From Rhizobium sp. NRK18 (GTDB lineage: Bacteria; Pseudomonadota; Alphaproteobacteria; Rhizobiales; Rhizobiaceae): a stretch of DNA of 64,000 bases. The translations under genes and the position numbers were made by a program. Position 1 is the stretch's first letter; each line of letters begins with the position of its first letter. Positions 45,008-52,860 of this stretch are shown one piece after another. Location: positions 3,749,681-3,813,680 of the forward strand of contig NZ_JANFMV010000001.1 of the NCBI RefSeq assembly GCF_024385575.1. Reading direction: 5' to 3'. The notes below the pieces were generated by a model that saw only the letters and a program-made list of their open reading frames with translations, searched no databases and had not been told where the DNA came from.

Positions 45008-45995
45008 AATCCGCCGGCATATCCTTGTCGCGACCGCCGTGGACACCGGTGGTGTGACCGCCGTTACCGCGCTGATCCGTTCATTGGCGGAAAATTCCCC
45101 GCAGACGGTGTTGGTGATCCTGTCGATCGACCTCTCCGGGGACGAAGAAGACCTACTGATAACCGTCGCCGATCGGGTCGGCCTGACGACCAGCATCATG
45201 CCTTTCGACACCGGCCTGCTCGATGGCGCCACCCTCAGGTCGTCGCATCTATCGCGCGCGGCGTATGCCCGGTTGTTCCTGGCGGAATGCCTCCCGAATG
45301 AGGACCGGGTGATCTGGCTTGATGCCGACACCGTCGTGCTGGACGACCTCGCCCCGCTCTCCCAGCTGGACCTCGGAGACAATCTGGTGGCGGCGGCCCC
45401 GGATCTCTTTATCGACGAAGAGGACATCGTCGCGACCGGAAGCCGCAATGGGCTGTATTTCAATAGCGGCGTGATGCTGATCAATCTGGCACTCTGGCGC
45501 AAGGAGGCCATTTCTCGGAGCGCCAGAGTGCATATGACGGCACCCGATCTCGTCTGTGAAGACCAGTCCGTGTTGAACCGCCTCTGCGCCGGTCGGGTGC
45601 TGCTGCTGGAACACGTGTGGAATTTCCATGCGGGACGCTTCGCCGAGTATCCGGCCTCACTGCGACGCGCCCGGCCGAAGGTTCTGCATTTCTGCGGCCA
45701 GCGAAAGCCCTGGCTCGGTCCCATGCCGTTCGGCCGCGTCTATTTGCATTATCTTCCGGAAGACATCCGCAAGGCGACGATCACGACCTTTTCCCAGGAG
45801 CCCCTCTTGCGACGCATGGAGCTTGCGCAGCGCCGCATACTCGGACTTCTGGGAGCCCGGCCAAAGCACTGGAAGGCCGGGCAACTGGCGCTCGCTCTGG
45901 CGGCGGCCGAACGTCGTCTGTTGCGGCAACGAGCCGAGCCGGCTAGTGCCGCCGAAGAATCTGCGCAAGATAGAGGCGCGCGCGAACCTGCTTGA
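45000..45995 (+). CDS. glycosyltransferase family 8 protein
   Basis: A 331-residue GT-A retaining glycosyltransferase like LPS galactosyl/glucosyltransferases and glycogenin. It begins HILVATAVDTGGV. The DXD motif is in RVIWLDADTVVLDDL, followed by YFNSGVMLINLALW and the late His of KVLHFCGQRKPW, all family hallmarks. I chose the start at 45000, which overlaps the previous gene's end; ATG 44988 is an alternative. The 3' end overlaps the 3' end of the facing GT25 gene by 53 bp. Confidence 0.87.
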   Translation: MSEIRRHILVATAVDTGGVTAVTALIRSLAENSPQTVLVILSIDLSGDEEDLLITVADRVGLTTSIMPFDTGLLDGATLRSSHLSRAAYARLFLAECLPNEDRVIWLDADTVVLDDLAPLSQLDLGDNLVAAAPDLFIDEEDIVATGSRNGLYFNSGVMLINLALWRKEAISRSARVHMTAPDLVCEDQSVLNRLCAGRVLLLEHVWNFHAGRFAEYPASLRRARPKVLHFCGQRKPWLGPMPFGRVYLHYLPEDIRKATITTFSQEPLLRRMELAQRRILGLLGARPKHWKAGQLALALAAAERRLLRQRAEPASAAEESAQDRGAREPA

Positions 45996-46791
45996 AGCCG
46001 GCGATCACCATGCCCAGAAGACTGCGCAGCAGGTTCTTGCGCCGCCGGACATCCCGTCGACCGCCTTCCAGCAATGAACCTCCGAGGGTATGGCTGACCT
46101 CGGACACGATATTGGGCTGAACCGAACATACGCGCAGTCCGAACTCCCAGCACCAGGAGAGGTCTTCGTCGACCGGCCGGTAGATGCGCTTTCTCGTCAG
46201 CAATCGCCGCGCCGCGTCGCGGGTGATCAGGTAGGCAACGCAGCCGGATGCCGGGTATTTGTAATCGACGACCGTGATGCCTTTCCATTGATGCCGTGCG
46301 ACGATCTTCTTCGGCCAGAAGTCGAAGAGCTTCAGCACATCCCAGGTCGCGTGATCGGCCGCGTTTCTCATCACATGCGTGAACGTTGCAGCATCCGTGA
46401 CCAGGAGATCGTCCTCGGCGACCAGCGCAACATCGCTTTCGCCGTCGGCGATGCGCTTCCAGATTTTCCTGTGGCCGCAGTAAACGGCGATTTCGGCTGC
46501 CGAGAGACTGCGTTTCGAAAGCAGCAGGTTCAACCCGGGAGAATACAACCTCGTTTCCGACACGTCACCGGAACGAATGCCCTCGACAAACTCGCACCGC
46601 ATCTGCATGCGATCGAACAGTTTCGAGCAATGGAGCCTTCTCGCACCATCAACCGCATCAATCGTCAGGACGTAGATCGGAACAGACCCGATCCCGGGAG
46701 ACGATCCATATCGGCGACGGAATTCCTGACCTTCGAACGTCGCCTCGCCGGGAATCGCTGCCGACGACAGAATTTCGTGCTCCAACGACAT
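45943..46791 (-). CDS. glycosyltransferase family 25 (LPS biosynthesis) protein
   Basis: A 282-residue transferase of the LOS/LPS galactosyltransferase family. Typical elements are PIYVLTIDAVDGARR, AEIAVYCGHRKIWKRI, the acidic VALVAEDDLLV motif and ASGCVAYLITRDAARRLL. The first ~35 residues before PIYVLT are longer than usual; an internal start is possible but no better one is visible. The tail is strongly basic. It converges on the GT8 gene with a 53-bp overlap. Confidence 0.85.
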   Translation of the reverse strand: MSLEHEILSSAAIPGEATFEGQEFRRRYGSSPGIGSVPIYVLTIDAVDGARRLHCSKLFDRMQMRCEFVEGIRSGDVSETRLYSPGLNLLLSKRSLSAAEIAVYCGHRKIWKRIADGESDVALVAEDDLLVTDAATFTHVMRNAADHATWDVLKLFDFWPKKIVARHQWKGITVVDYKYPASGCVAYLITRDAARRLLTRKRIYRPVDEDLSWCWEFGLRVCSVQPNIVSEVSHTLGGSLLEGGRRDVRRRKNLLRSLLGMVIAGFKQVRARLYLAQILRRH

Positions 46792-46938
46792 GTCGGGAAG
46801 AGACCTTGGGTAACCGATGTTGAGATCTTGAAAGGGTGTCGTTTAGCCTTTGGTCCGAAGCGACACAATCTTGAATTGAACGCCTGATATTCATTGCTTC
46901 AGTCTGTTGCCGATTTGCGTCGAAACTATATGAGCCTG

Positions 46939-46980
46939 GCGTGCCGATATGGGATCGTCCGTGAAAAGCCTTCGGCACGC
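46939..46980. repeat. 8-bp inverted repeat with a long loop between GT25 and trkH
   Basis: GCGTGCCG and CGGCACGC are perfect arms with 26 bases between them, starting 19 bases after the trkH stop codon. It may be a weak terminator for trkH. No T run follows. Confidence 0.3.
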
Positions 46981-46999
46981 ATCGAACACGTGTCTGCCT

Positions 47000-48457
47000 C
47001 TACCGTCTCCAGAAGGCCGGGATCAGCATGACGTAGAAGGTCATCAGCTCGAGGCGGCCGAGGATCATGGCAGCCATGATCCACCATTTGGCGAGTTCCG
47101 GGATCGCGGAGAAGTTGGTGGATGGACCGACGAGCGGACCGAGGCCGGGGCCGGCATTGGCCATGCCCTGGGCAACCGCCGAGGTCGCCGAGAGGAAGTC
47201 GACGCCCGTTGCCATGACCAGCATGGAGAGGACGAACAGGGTGACGATGTAGACGAAGAAGAAGTTGCGGACGTTGCTGACCACGGCCTCGTCGACGGCG
47301 CTGCCCTGATAGCGCACCCGCATGACCGAGTTGGGATAGAGCATGCTTTTGAGGCCGCGGATCACGCCGGCAAACAGGATCTGCCAGCGGAAGATCTTGA
47401 TCGAGCCGGCCGTCGAACCGGCGCAGCCGCCGATGAGATAGAGCATGAAGAACAGGCCGACGGCGAAGCTGCCCCAGGTCGAGAAGTCGGAGGTGGCAAA
47501 GCCGGTATCGGTGATGATGGAGGTGACGTTGAAGGCCGAAACGCGCAGCGCCTCGCGCGGGATCATGCCCTGTGAAATGTTCCAGATCGTGCACAAGCCG
47601 ATCGCCGTCGCCAGCACAATCAGGAACGCCTTCACCTGGTCGTCGACGAAGGGCTTCTTGCCGCGATTGACGAGGAACACCGCATAGGAGCCAAGCGGCA
47701 GGGCGCCGGCGACCATGAAGATCTCGGTGACGACTTCGATCGGCACCGACCGATAGTAGCCGATGGAGGCGTCCTTGGTGGAAAGTCCGCCCGTGGCGAT
47801 CGTCGCCATGGCGTGGTTGATGGCGTCGAAGGCCGGCATGCCGGCAAACATCATGGCGATCACGCAGGCGAGCGTCAGGCTCAGATAGACGAACAGGATG
47901 GCGCGCACCATCTGGCTGATCTTCGGAAACGGCTTGCCGGAGATATCGGAGGATTCCGACTGGAAGAGCTGCATGCCGCCGACGCGCAACGCCGGCAGGA
48001 AGGACAGCGCCATGACGATGATGCCGACGCCTCCGAGCCATTGCAGCAGCGAGCGCCAGAGCAGGAGACCGCGCGGCATGTTGTCGAGGCCGACGAGAAT
48101 GGTGGAGCCGGTCGTCGTCAGCGCCGAGACGGATTCGAACATGGCGTCGGTAAAGCCGATGTGCTGCGAGCTGCCGAGCAGCGGAATGCAGCCGAAAAAC
48201 ACCGCCAGAAGCCAGGCGCTGACGGTGATCAGGAAGCCAGTGCGCCGGTCCGTCACGTCGAAATGCTTTTCGCGGAAGGCAAGCACCAGAAGGGCCCCGA
48301 CCGCGCCGGTAATGACGGCGGAGATCGCGAAGTTGCGCGCATCGCCGTAATTGTAGTCAGCCAGATCGACAATGGCCGGCACCAGCATCATGGTGGCGAG
48401 CGGCCAGAGGAAAAGACCGTTCAGGAACAGAACGAAACGAATGCGGTCGATGGTCAT
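47000..48457 (-). CDS. trkH: TrkH-family potassium uptake protein
   Basis: A 485-residue inner-membrane potassium channel subunit with four pore-like repeats. Filter-type segments are visible (TTTGSTILVGLDNMP, ATGGLSTKDASIGY, TDTGFATSDFSTWG and the last near GPGLGPLVGPSTNF). It needs a TrkA-type regulatory subunit, which is not encoded here. It stands alone downstream of proC in the same direction, with 63 bp between their outer ends. Confidence 0.93.
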   Translation of the reverse strand: MTIDRIRFVLFLNGLFLWPLATMMLVPAIVDLADYNYGDARNFAISAVITGAVGALLVLAFREKHFDVTDRRTGFLITVSAWLLAVFFGCIPLLGSSQHIGFTDAMFESVSALTTTGSTILVGLDNMPRGLLLWRSLLQWLGGVGIIVMALSFLPALRVGGMQLFQSESSDISGKPFPKISQMVRAILFVYLSLTLACVIAMMFAGMPAFDAINHAMATIATGGLSTKDASIGYYRSVPIEVVTEIFMVAGALPLGSYAVFLVNRGKKPFVDDQVKAFLIVLATAIGLCTIWNISQGMIPREALRVSAFNVTSIITDTGFATSDFSTWGSFAVGLFFMLYLIGGCAGSTAGSIKIFRWQILFAGVIRGLKSMLYPNSVMRVRYQGSAVDEAVVSNVRNFFFVYIVTLFVLSMLVMATGVDFLSATSAVAQGMANAGPGLGPLVGPSTNFSAIPELAKWWIMAAMILGRLELMTFYVMLIPAFWRR

Positions 48458-48520
48458 GCTGTCTCTTGCCGACGGGCTGAGGGGGCTAGACGGCGATCCT
48501 TAAGGAGTTGGGCCGGTCAG

Positions 48521-49336
48521 TCAATCCGCCTTGCCGAGTTCGATGCTGCGGTCACAGGCCGCACGCGTGGCTTCGGCGACCAGCGTTTTCGTTCGATCAT
48601 CGGTCATGAAGACCTTGAGCGCCGCAGCCGTCGTGCCGTTCGGGCTCGTCACCTGCTCGCGCAGCGTGCCGGGATCCGTATCCGAGGCCATGGCCAGCCG
48701 GCCGGCGCCGAGAACGGTCTGCTTGGCGAGAAGGGCTGCGGTCTCCCGAGGCAGACCGAGCGCAACGCCGGCATCGATCAGCGCCTCGATGAAGTGGAAC
48801 ACATAGGCCGGCCCGGAACCGGAAATGGCGGTGACGGCATCCATCTGCGCCTCGTCGTCGATCCATGCGACGGCGCCGGAGGTCTTCAGCAGCGTTTCGG
48901 CCAGCGCGCGGGCTTCGGCGCTGACCTTGTCGCCGGCAAACAGCACCATCATGCCCTCGCCGATCGCTGCCGGCGTGTTCGGCATGCAGCGGATGATCGA
49001 CGCGCCGGCGGGCAGGTTCTTCGCCATCGTCGCCGTGGTAATGCCCGCGGCAACCGAGACGAAGGTCGCCTTGCGCTCGGCGAAGGCCGCGCATTGCTTG
49101 AGAACGTCGCCAACCGTATTCGGCTTGACCGCGATGACGACCAGATCCGGCGACAGATCGGCCGGCAGTTCCGCGACGGCAGCTACAGCCATGGCTCCGG
49201 CACCGGCGGCGCGGGTGCGGAGAGCCTCCGCCGGCTCGACGACATGAACGGCAAGCGCGGGATTGTCGGCCATCCAGCCGCGCATCATCGCAAAACCCAT
49301 GTTTCCGCAGCCGATCAGGAGAATGGTGTGTGCCAT
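48521..49336 (-). CDS. proC: pyrroline-5-carboxylate reductase
   Basis: A 271-residue NAD(P)H-dependent enzyme for the last step of proline synthesis. The Rossmann motif is LLIGCGNMGFAMM, and the C-terminal signature DAVTAISGSGPAYVFHFIEAL with QVTSPNGTT is complete. Start 49336 (MAHTILLIGCG) is chosen because longer in-frame starts add unrelated residues. It is a single gene; the upstream region faces the tonB gene end. Confidence 0.95.
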   Translation of the reverse strand: MAHTILLIGCGNMGFAMMRGWMADNPALAVHVVEPAEALRTRAAGAGAMAVAAVAELPADLSPDLVVIAVKPNTVGDVLKQCAAFAERKATFVSVAAGITTATMAKNLPAGASIIRCMPNTPAAIGEGMMVLFAGDKVSAEARALAETLLKTSGAVAWIDDEAQMDAVTAISGSGPAYVFHFIEALIDAGVALGLPRETAALLAKQTVLGAGRLAMASDTDPGTLREQVTSPNGTTAAALKVFMTDDRTKTLVAEATRAACDRSIELGKAD

Positions 49337-49470
49337 CGTATGCCTCGCTTGAATGTGTCCCCTCGGGCAGCGGGTGGAAAGATCACCCGGCCGAAGCCCG
49401 GCGCGGCATCGTCGCACCGCGCGTCACCGCATATCAGACCCTGCGGCGGGACGCAAAGCGGCCTATCACA

Positions 49471-50415
49471 TCAGCGGTCGAAGCGGATCGGGACGACGAA
49501 CTGCCAGCTTGAACGGCCAGCGCCATCCGGGATCGGCGGAAACGGTGCTGCGCGGCGAACCGCCTCGGCGGCAGCCCGGTCCAGTTCGGCGGAACCGGAG
49601 CTTCTGGCGACCCTGATCGAGCCGACGTTGCCGTTCCGGTCGACGGTGAAGGAAACCCTCGCCTCGCCTCCGCTGCCCGCACCGGACGGAAAGCGGACGG
49701 CGCGGCGCAGTTTGCGGGCGACCTTGCCCGGGTAATTGGAAACCGCCGCATTGCCGGCAACGCTCGCCTTGCGTCCCTGGCTTTGCGCCTCGCGCGATTG
49801 TCGGCTGTCGGCGTCGGCGTCACCCCCCGAGCCCTTTGCCTGGCGCACCGGTCTCGTGCGTGCCTTGTCCTTCTTGCGGGGACGATCCGGCTTGGCTGCG
49901 ACGGGCGGCTTCGGACGCGGCAGCGGAACGACCTCCGGCACCGGTTCGATCGCCTCGATCTCCTGCGGCTCGGCCTGGACCGCAGCAACTTCCGCAACGG
50001 AATCGGTTTCCGCCGTCTCTGTCGGTTCGAGCTCGGCTTGCGTGGCCCTCGGTGCTTCCGTGGCCTCCAGCGGGACATCGTCTGTCGCAGTGTCGGCAGG
50101 CTCGACTTCGCTCGTCTCAGGCGGCACCGTTTCTGCCGGTTCCAACTCAGCCGTCTCAGTGGGCTCTTCGGTCGGATCCGTCTCTTCCATGTCCGCCTCG
50201 GAAAGTTCCGTCGGCTCGACCGTGTCCGACTCGTCGGAGGCCTCGCCCGCCATCTGCGCGTCGGCGAAAGCGTCACCCAGTACCGTCACGCCCTCGTCGC
50301 TCGATCCGGCGATCAGCACCTCGTCGGGGCCGGGCGCGAAAATGCCGGCAAAGGCCATGTGCACGAAGGCGGACAGCACGAGCGCCGCACCCCACTGGAT
50401 CATGCGCGTCTTCAT
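49471..50415 (-). CDS. tonB: TonB energy-transducing protein
   Basis: A 314-residue protein with an N-terminal membrane anchor (AALVLSAFVHMAFAGIF), a long acidic Thr/Glu/Pro-rich periplasmic spacer (about 45-165), a basic Pro/Lys stretch (VPLPRPKPPVAAKPDRPRKK) and a C-terminal TonB domain (YPGKVARKLRRAVRFP through RRAAPFPPIP). The acidic spacer is unusual beside the Pro-Lys spacer of enteric TonB. Its ATG overlaps the stop of the second exbD. It would energise outer-membrane receptors, with heme the likely cargo given the neighbouring hmu operon. Confidence 0.93.
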   Translation of the reverse strand: MKTRMIQWGAALVLSAFVHMAFAGIFAPGPDEVLIAGSSDEGVTVLGDAFADAQMAGEASDESDTVEPTELSEADMEETDPTEEPTETAELEPAETVPPETSEVEPADTATDDVPLEATEAPRATQAELEPTETAETDSVAEVAAVQAEPQEIEAIEPVPEVVPLPRPKPPVAAKPDRPRKKDKARTRPVRQAKGSGGDADADSRQSREAQSQGRKASVAGNAAVSNYPGKVARKLRRAVRFPSGAGSGGEARVSFTVDRNGNVGSIRVARSSGSAELDRAAAEAVRRAAPFPPIPDGAGRSSWQFVVPIRFDR

Positions 50416-50813
50416 TGGGCGGCCCGTTCGGTCACGAGTTCGATCTTCCCGGCGCCGGCCTCCTGAAGAGCAGCGACAACTTCCAGCAGGCGCGTGGCCG
50501 GCAACCGTCTATCGGCCACCAGCCGGTATGTTCCGTCGCCGGCGTCATCGTTCTGCAGGCGCATCTCGACATAGGCGGCGGCCGTCACCGGCTGACCGCG
50601 AAACCGAAGGCTGCCGTCTTCGAGCACGGCCAGCGCATCGGGCGGCGGAGAGGGCGAAGACTGCTCCGTCTCGATCATCGCCAGACCGGTATCGATCGGC
50701 GGAGCGAGCGTGCCGGCGATCAGGAAGAAGATCAGCATCAGGAAGACGACGTTGATCAGGGCGATGGTGCTCTCGACTTCGCGCTTCTGTCTCTTGCGGG
50801 CTATCGAAATCAT
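50412..50813 (-). CDS. ExbD/TolR-family protein 2 with Asn in place of the proton-carrying Asp
   Basis: A 133-residue protein with one membrane helix and a periplasmic domain, of the ExbD/TolR family. In the helix the usual Asp (as in LIDVIFLLLLFF of its neighbour) is replaced by Asn21: LINVVFLMLIFFLIAGTL. The codon is AAC, read directly from the sequence. In E. coli ExbD the equivalent Asp25 is essential for using the proton gradient. Start 50813 lies 4 bases after the first exbD stop; a TTG start upstream is unlikely. It precedes and overlaps tonB. Confidence 0.88.
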   Translation of the reverse strand: MISIARKRQKREVESTIALINVVFLMLIFFLIAGTLAPPIDTGLAMIETEQSSPSPPPDALAVLEDGSLRFRGQPVTAAAYVEMRLQNDDAGDGTYRLVADRRLPATRLLEVVAALQEAGAGKIELVTERAAQ

Positions 50814-50817
50814 GGCA

Positions 50818-51198
50818 CTACTTCGCAACCGTCACGGTGAACTGAAGATATCTGAGGGTTTCCAGCGCCTTCACGAAACCCTGCGAGGCAACCGCCGGAT
50901 CGACGATCAGGAGCGCCCTGGCGGCGCCCTTTTCGCGGTAGCCTTCCAGCGTCGACGCTATATCGGCCTGTCGGACCGAAACGCCGTTGATCTGCCACTC
51001 CTCGTCGCCGGGCTTGACGATGATGTCGGCGGTCTGGCGTCCGCTGCCGCCGGCAGATGCAGGGGCCGCAAGTTCGACCGAGGCGAAGCGCGTGAAGGTC
51101 GAAGACAGCATGAAGAACAGCAGAAGCAGGAAAATGACATCGATCAGCGAGGTCATCGACAGGCGCCGGCGTGACCGGCGCGGCATGTCAAGTCGCAT
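50818..51198 (-). CDS. exbD: ExbD/TolR-family protein 1 (intact Asp)
   Basis: A 126-residue inner-membrane protein with a basic N-terminus (RRSRRRLSM), one membrane helix carrying the conserved Asp20 (SLIDVIFLLLLFFML) and a small periplasmic domain. With ExbB it forms the proton-driven motor for TonB. It overlaps exbB by 11 bp and is followed at once by a second ExbD. The order exbB-exbD-exbD-tonB is one operon. Confidence 0.9.
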   Translation of the reverse strand: MRLDMPRRSRRRLSMTSLIDVIFLLLLFFMLSSTFTRFASVELAAPASAGGSGRQTADIIVKPGDEEWQINGVSVRQADIASTLEGYREKGAARALLIVDPAVASQGFVKALETLRYLQFTVTVAK

Positions 51199-51898
51199 GC
51201 CGCAGCTCCACGGGGCGAAGCGGTGCCTGTTGGCGCGGATCGCGCGGGGAGCGCAGGGCCGGCGACAATATTTCCGAGGCCATCGTCTCGATCGCCACCC
51301 GCTCCTTTTCCACCCGCGCTTCCAGATAGGTCAGCACCAGCGAGACGGGCATGGCAACCGCAAGTCCTGCGGCGGTCGTCAGAAGCGCCACCCAGATGCC
51401 GCCGGCGAGGATGGACGGATCGACGGAGCTTCCCGCACCCTGCAGCTTCTGGAACGCGTCGATCATACCGAGCACGGTGCCGAACAGGCCGAGAAGCGGG
51501 GCGAGCTGGACGCAGATGTCGAGGAAGCGGAAGCCGCCTTCCAGCGAATGCAGCCTGACCAGCGCGATGCGGCCGATCTCTTCCTCGATGTCTGACTTGG
51601 CGAGATCACCCCGTCGCGACAGGCGGATCGCGGTGGCAACGGCGGAGGCACTGGCGCTTCGCCCTGTCCGTACGAGCGTTTCCGCCTCGTCGGTTTCGCC
51701 CGCTTTGAAGAGAGCGACGGCCTTCGCGGCGCGGCCGGTGCGACCAACCCTCAGCATGCTGAACTGGACGAGCTTCAGCCCCACCAGGGCAGCGGCCACG
51801 ATCGACGTGACAAAGAGGATGACCACCACCGGCCCACCCAGCTCCAGGAACGAGGCGAGCATGTCGTAGGATCCGGAAAAATAAGCGTTCATGTCCAT
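51188..51898 (-). CDS. exbB: ExbB/TolQ/MotA-family proton channel protein
   Basis: A protein of 236 residues with three membrane helices: one near residues 14-36 (GGPVVVILFVTSIVAAALVG), and two in the C-terminal half (LDICVQLAPLLGLFGTVLGM and GIWVALLTTAAGLAVAMPVS), with a cytoplasmic loop between. The LGLFGTV and TTAAGLA motifs are family hallmarks. ATGs at 51898 and 51892 both fit the GAGGGAA ribosome-binding sequence. The start overlaps the end of the upstream exported-protein gene by a few bases in position order, and the end overlaps exbD1. Confidence 0.9.
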   Translation of the reverse strand: MDMNAYFSGSYDMLASFLELGGPVVVILFVTSIVAAALVGLKLVQFSMLRVGRTGRAAKAVALFKAGETDEAETLVRTGRSASASAVATAIRLSRRGDLAKSDIEEEIGRIALVRLHSLEGGFRFLDICVQLAPLLGLFGTVLGMIDAFQKLQGAGSSVDPSILAGGIWVALLTTAAGLAVAMPVSLVLTYLEARVEKERVAIETMASEILSPALRSPRDPRQQAPLRPVELRHAT

Positions 51899-51914
51899 TT
51901 CCCTCGCGAGCGGG

Positions 51915-52355
51915 TTACTTGCCAAACTTCAGGTCTGTGCGGTTGGCCGTTTCCAGCACGCCGTTGCAGGCCTCGGTTCCGCCCGGAAGACCATCGCAGG
52001 CGGCGGCGCCATTGATCAGAAGGCGCGAGAAGCTTGTGCACTCGCCGTCCTTCAGATCGAACTGCTTGACCACCGTCTTGCCATTCGGGAGTTCGCCGAA
52101 ATTGAAGACCGTCAGCCGGTCGACGAGATCGCGACTGTCGAAAAGAACGACCTCGAATGCCGCCTTTTTCAGCTCCGCGCCGGTGTGGTTGCTGGTCACG
52201 AAGGTCATGCGGCAGCCGCCGCCGACGGAGGTGAGCTTGTTGAGTTCGATCTGCAACGGTGGAGCGGCGACGGCCTCGCCCGCCGCCGCCGCCGGCTCCG
52301 CGGCGGCAAAGGCCATCGCGGCCAATGAAATCCGAAATCCGGTCCTCATCATCAT
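51915..52355 (-). CDS. exported four-cysteine protein leading the tonB operon
   Basis: A 146-residue protein with a Sec signal peptide (cut near EPAAAAG). The mature part has four cysteines (GGGCRMTF, DGECTSFS, AAACDGL, TEACNGV), which could form two disulfides in the periplasm. I do not know its function. It is the first gene of the operon containing exbB, two exbD genes and tonB, 17 bp before exbB, and directly behind the iron-box region, so it should be iron-regulated. A heme-related or TonB-related periplasmic role is only inference. Confidence 0.75.
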   Translation of the reverse strand: MMMRTGFRISLAAMAFAAAEPAAAAGEAVAAPPLQIELNKLTSVGGGCRMTFVTSNHTGAELKKAAFEVVLFDSRDLVDRLTVFNFGELPNGKTVVKQFDLKDGECTSFSRLLINGAAACDGLPGGTEACNGVLETANRTDLKFGK

Positions 52356-52409
52356 CGATTGCTTCCCTGGAACTGATCCGCACGCTCAGCAGGCGGGCGA
52401 ACATAAATA

Positions 52410-52424
52410 TGATTTTAAAACTCA
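52410..52424. promoter_or_regulatory. iron-responsive operator (IRO) 1, TGA-N9-TCA
   Basis: TGATTTTAAAACTCA fits the TGA-N9-TCA box bound by the iron regulator RirA in rhizobia. It is the box nearest the tonB operon. Confidence 0.65.
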
Positions 52425-52441
52425 TCTTTGGCTAGAATACA

Positions 52442-52456
52442 TGATTCAATTAGTCA
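52442..52456. promoter_or_regulatory. iron-responsive operator (IRO) 2, TGA-N9-TCA
   Basis: TGATTCAATTAGTCA fits the RirA box. On the minus strand it reads TTGACTAATTGAATCA, so it overlaps a possible -35 element for the tonB operon. Confidence 0.7.
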
Positions 52457-52528
52457 ACAATAATTCCTGCATCACCCCCGCCTTCGCCATTTGCGCCGGC
52501 GCGGGTTCGCTCTGGATCGCCTAAAAGG

Positions 52529-52543
52529 TGATTTTTAAAATCA
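52529..52543. promoter_or_regulatory. iron-responsive operator (IRO) 3, perfect palindrome
   Basis: TGATTTT-T-AAAATCA is a perfect dyad that also fits TGA-N9-TCA. It lies just upstream of the -35 element of the hmuP promoter. Confidence 0.7.
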
Positions 52544-52547
52544 TGTA

Positions 52548-52576
52548 TTGCGGCAGCAAATTAAGTTGACTATGAT
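52548..52576 (+). promoter_or_regulatory. promoter of the hmuPSTUV operon
   Basis: TTGCGG and TATGAT are separated by 17 bases, 84 bp upstream of hmuP. The -10 box lies inside IRO 4, so a bound repressor would block RNA polymerase. Confidence 0.55.
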
Positions 52577-52581
52577 AATCA
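52567..52581. promoter_or_regulatory. iron-responsive operator (IRO) 4, TGA-N9-TCA
   Basis: TGACTATGATAATCA fits the RirA box and covers the -10 element of the hmuP promoter. Confidence 0.75.
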
Positions 52582-52659
52582 TATTAATGCGAAAAGCCCA
52601 GCCAGCACTGCAAGCCAGGCCTCAGAAAAACCAGCCCTTTTTGAAAATCGGGTGACCTG

Positions 52660-52848
52660 ATGAAGTGTGACATGGGCACGAGCAACAATTACGACGTCGA
52701 GGACCGCGGCGAGCCCGCGGACAATACCGCACCCGTTTATTCAAGCGCATTTCTCTTCAAGGGCACGGGCGAGATTCGGATCGAGCATGCCGGCTTTTGC
52801 TATCGGCTGAAGATCACCCGCCAGGGCAAACTTATTCTCAACAAGTAG
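52660..52848 (+). CDS. hmuP: HemP/HmuP hemin uptake protein
   Basis: A 62-residue protein of the HemP/HmuP family. The C-terminal half carries the family pattern: GEIRIEHAGFCYRLKITRQGKLILNK-type sequence, with His, Tyr and the terminal GKLILNK visible. In rhizobia HmuP is a small regulator needed for full expression of heme uptake genes. It is the first gene of the hmu operon, 12 bp before hmuS. A second ATG at 52672 could be the start. Confidence 0.9.
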   Translation: MKCDMGTSNNYDVEDRGEPADNTAPVYSSAFLFKGTGEIRIEHAGFCYRLKITRQGKLILNK

Positions 52849-52860
52849 AAGAGGCGCAGA

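Larger units (their letters stand above)
52356..52659. promoter_or_regulatory. 304-bp divergent iron-control region between the tonB and hmu operons
   Basis: This AT-rich region contains no gene. It holds four TGA-N9-TCA boxes, two near each operon, described separately. The promoter of hmuP is visible; that of the tonB operon is not clear, although TTGACT on the minus strand within the second box could be its -35 element. Confidence 0.8.

Noticed and set aside
46792..46999. Possible attachment site (repeat of the tRNA-Ser 3' end) closing a genomic island after the glycosyltransferase genes
   Set aside because: No copy of the tRNA 3' end was found downstream of the cluster, and no integrase gene is present, so an integrated element is not supported.
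47813..49735. A 640-codon open frame opposite trkH and proC
   Set aside because: Antisense to two complete conserved genes and of shadow-frame composition.
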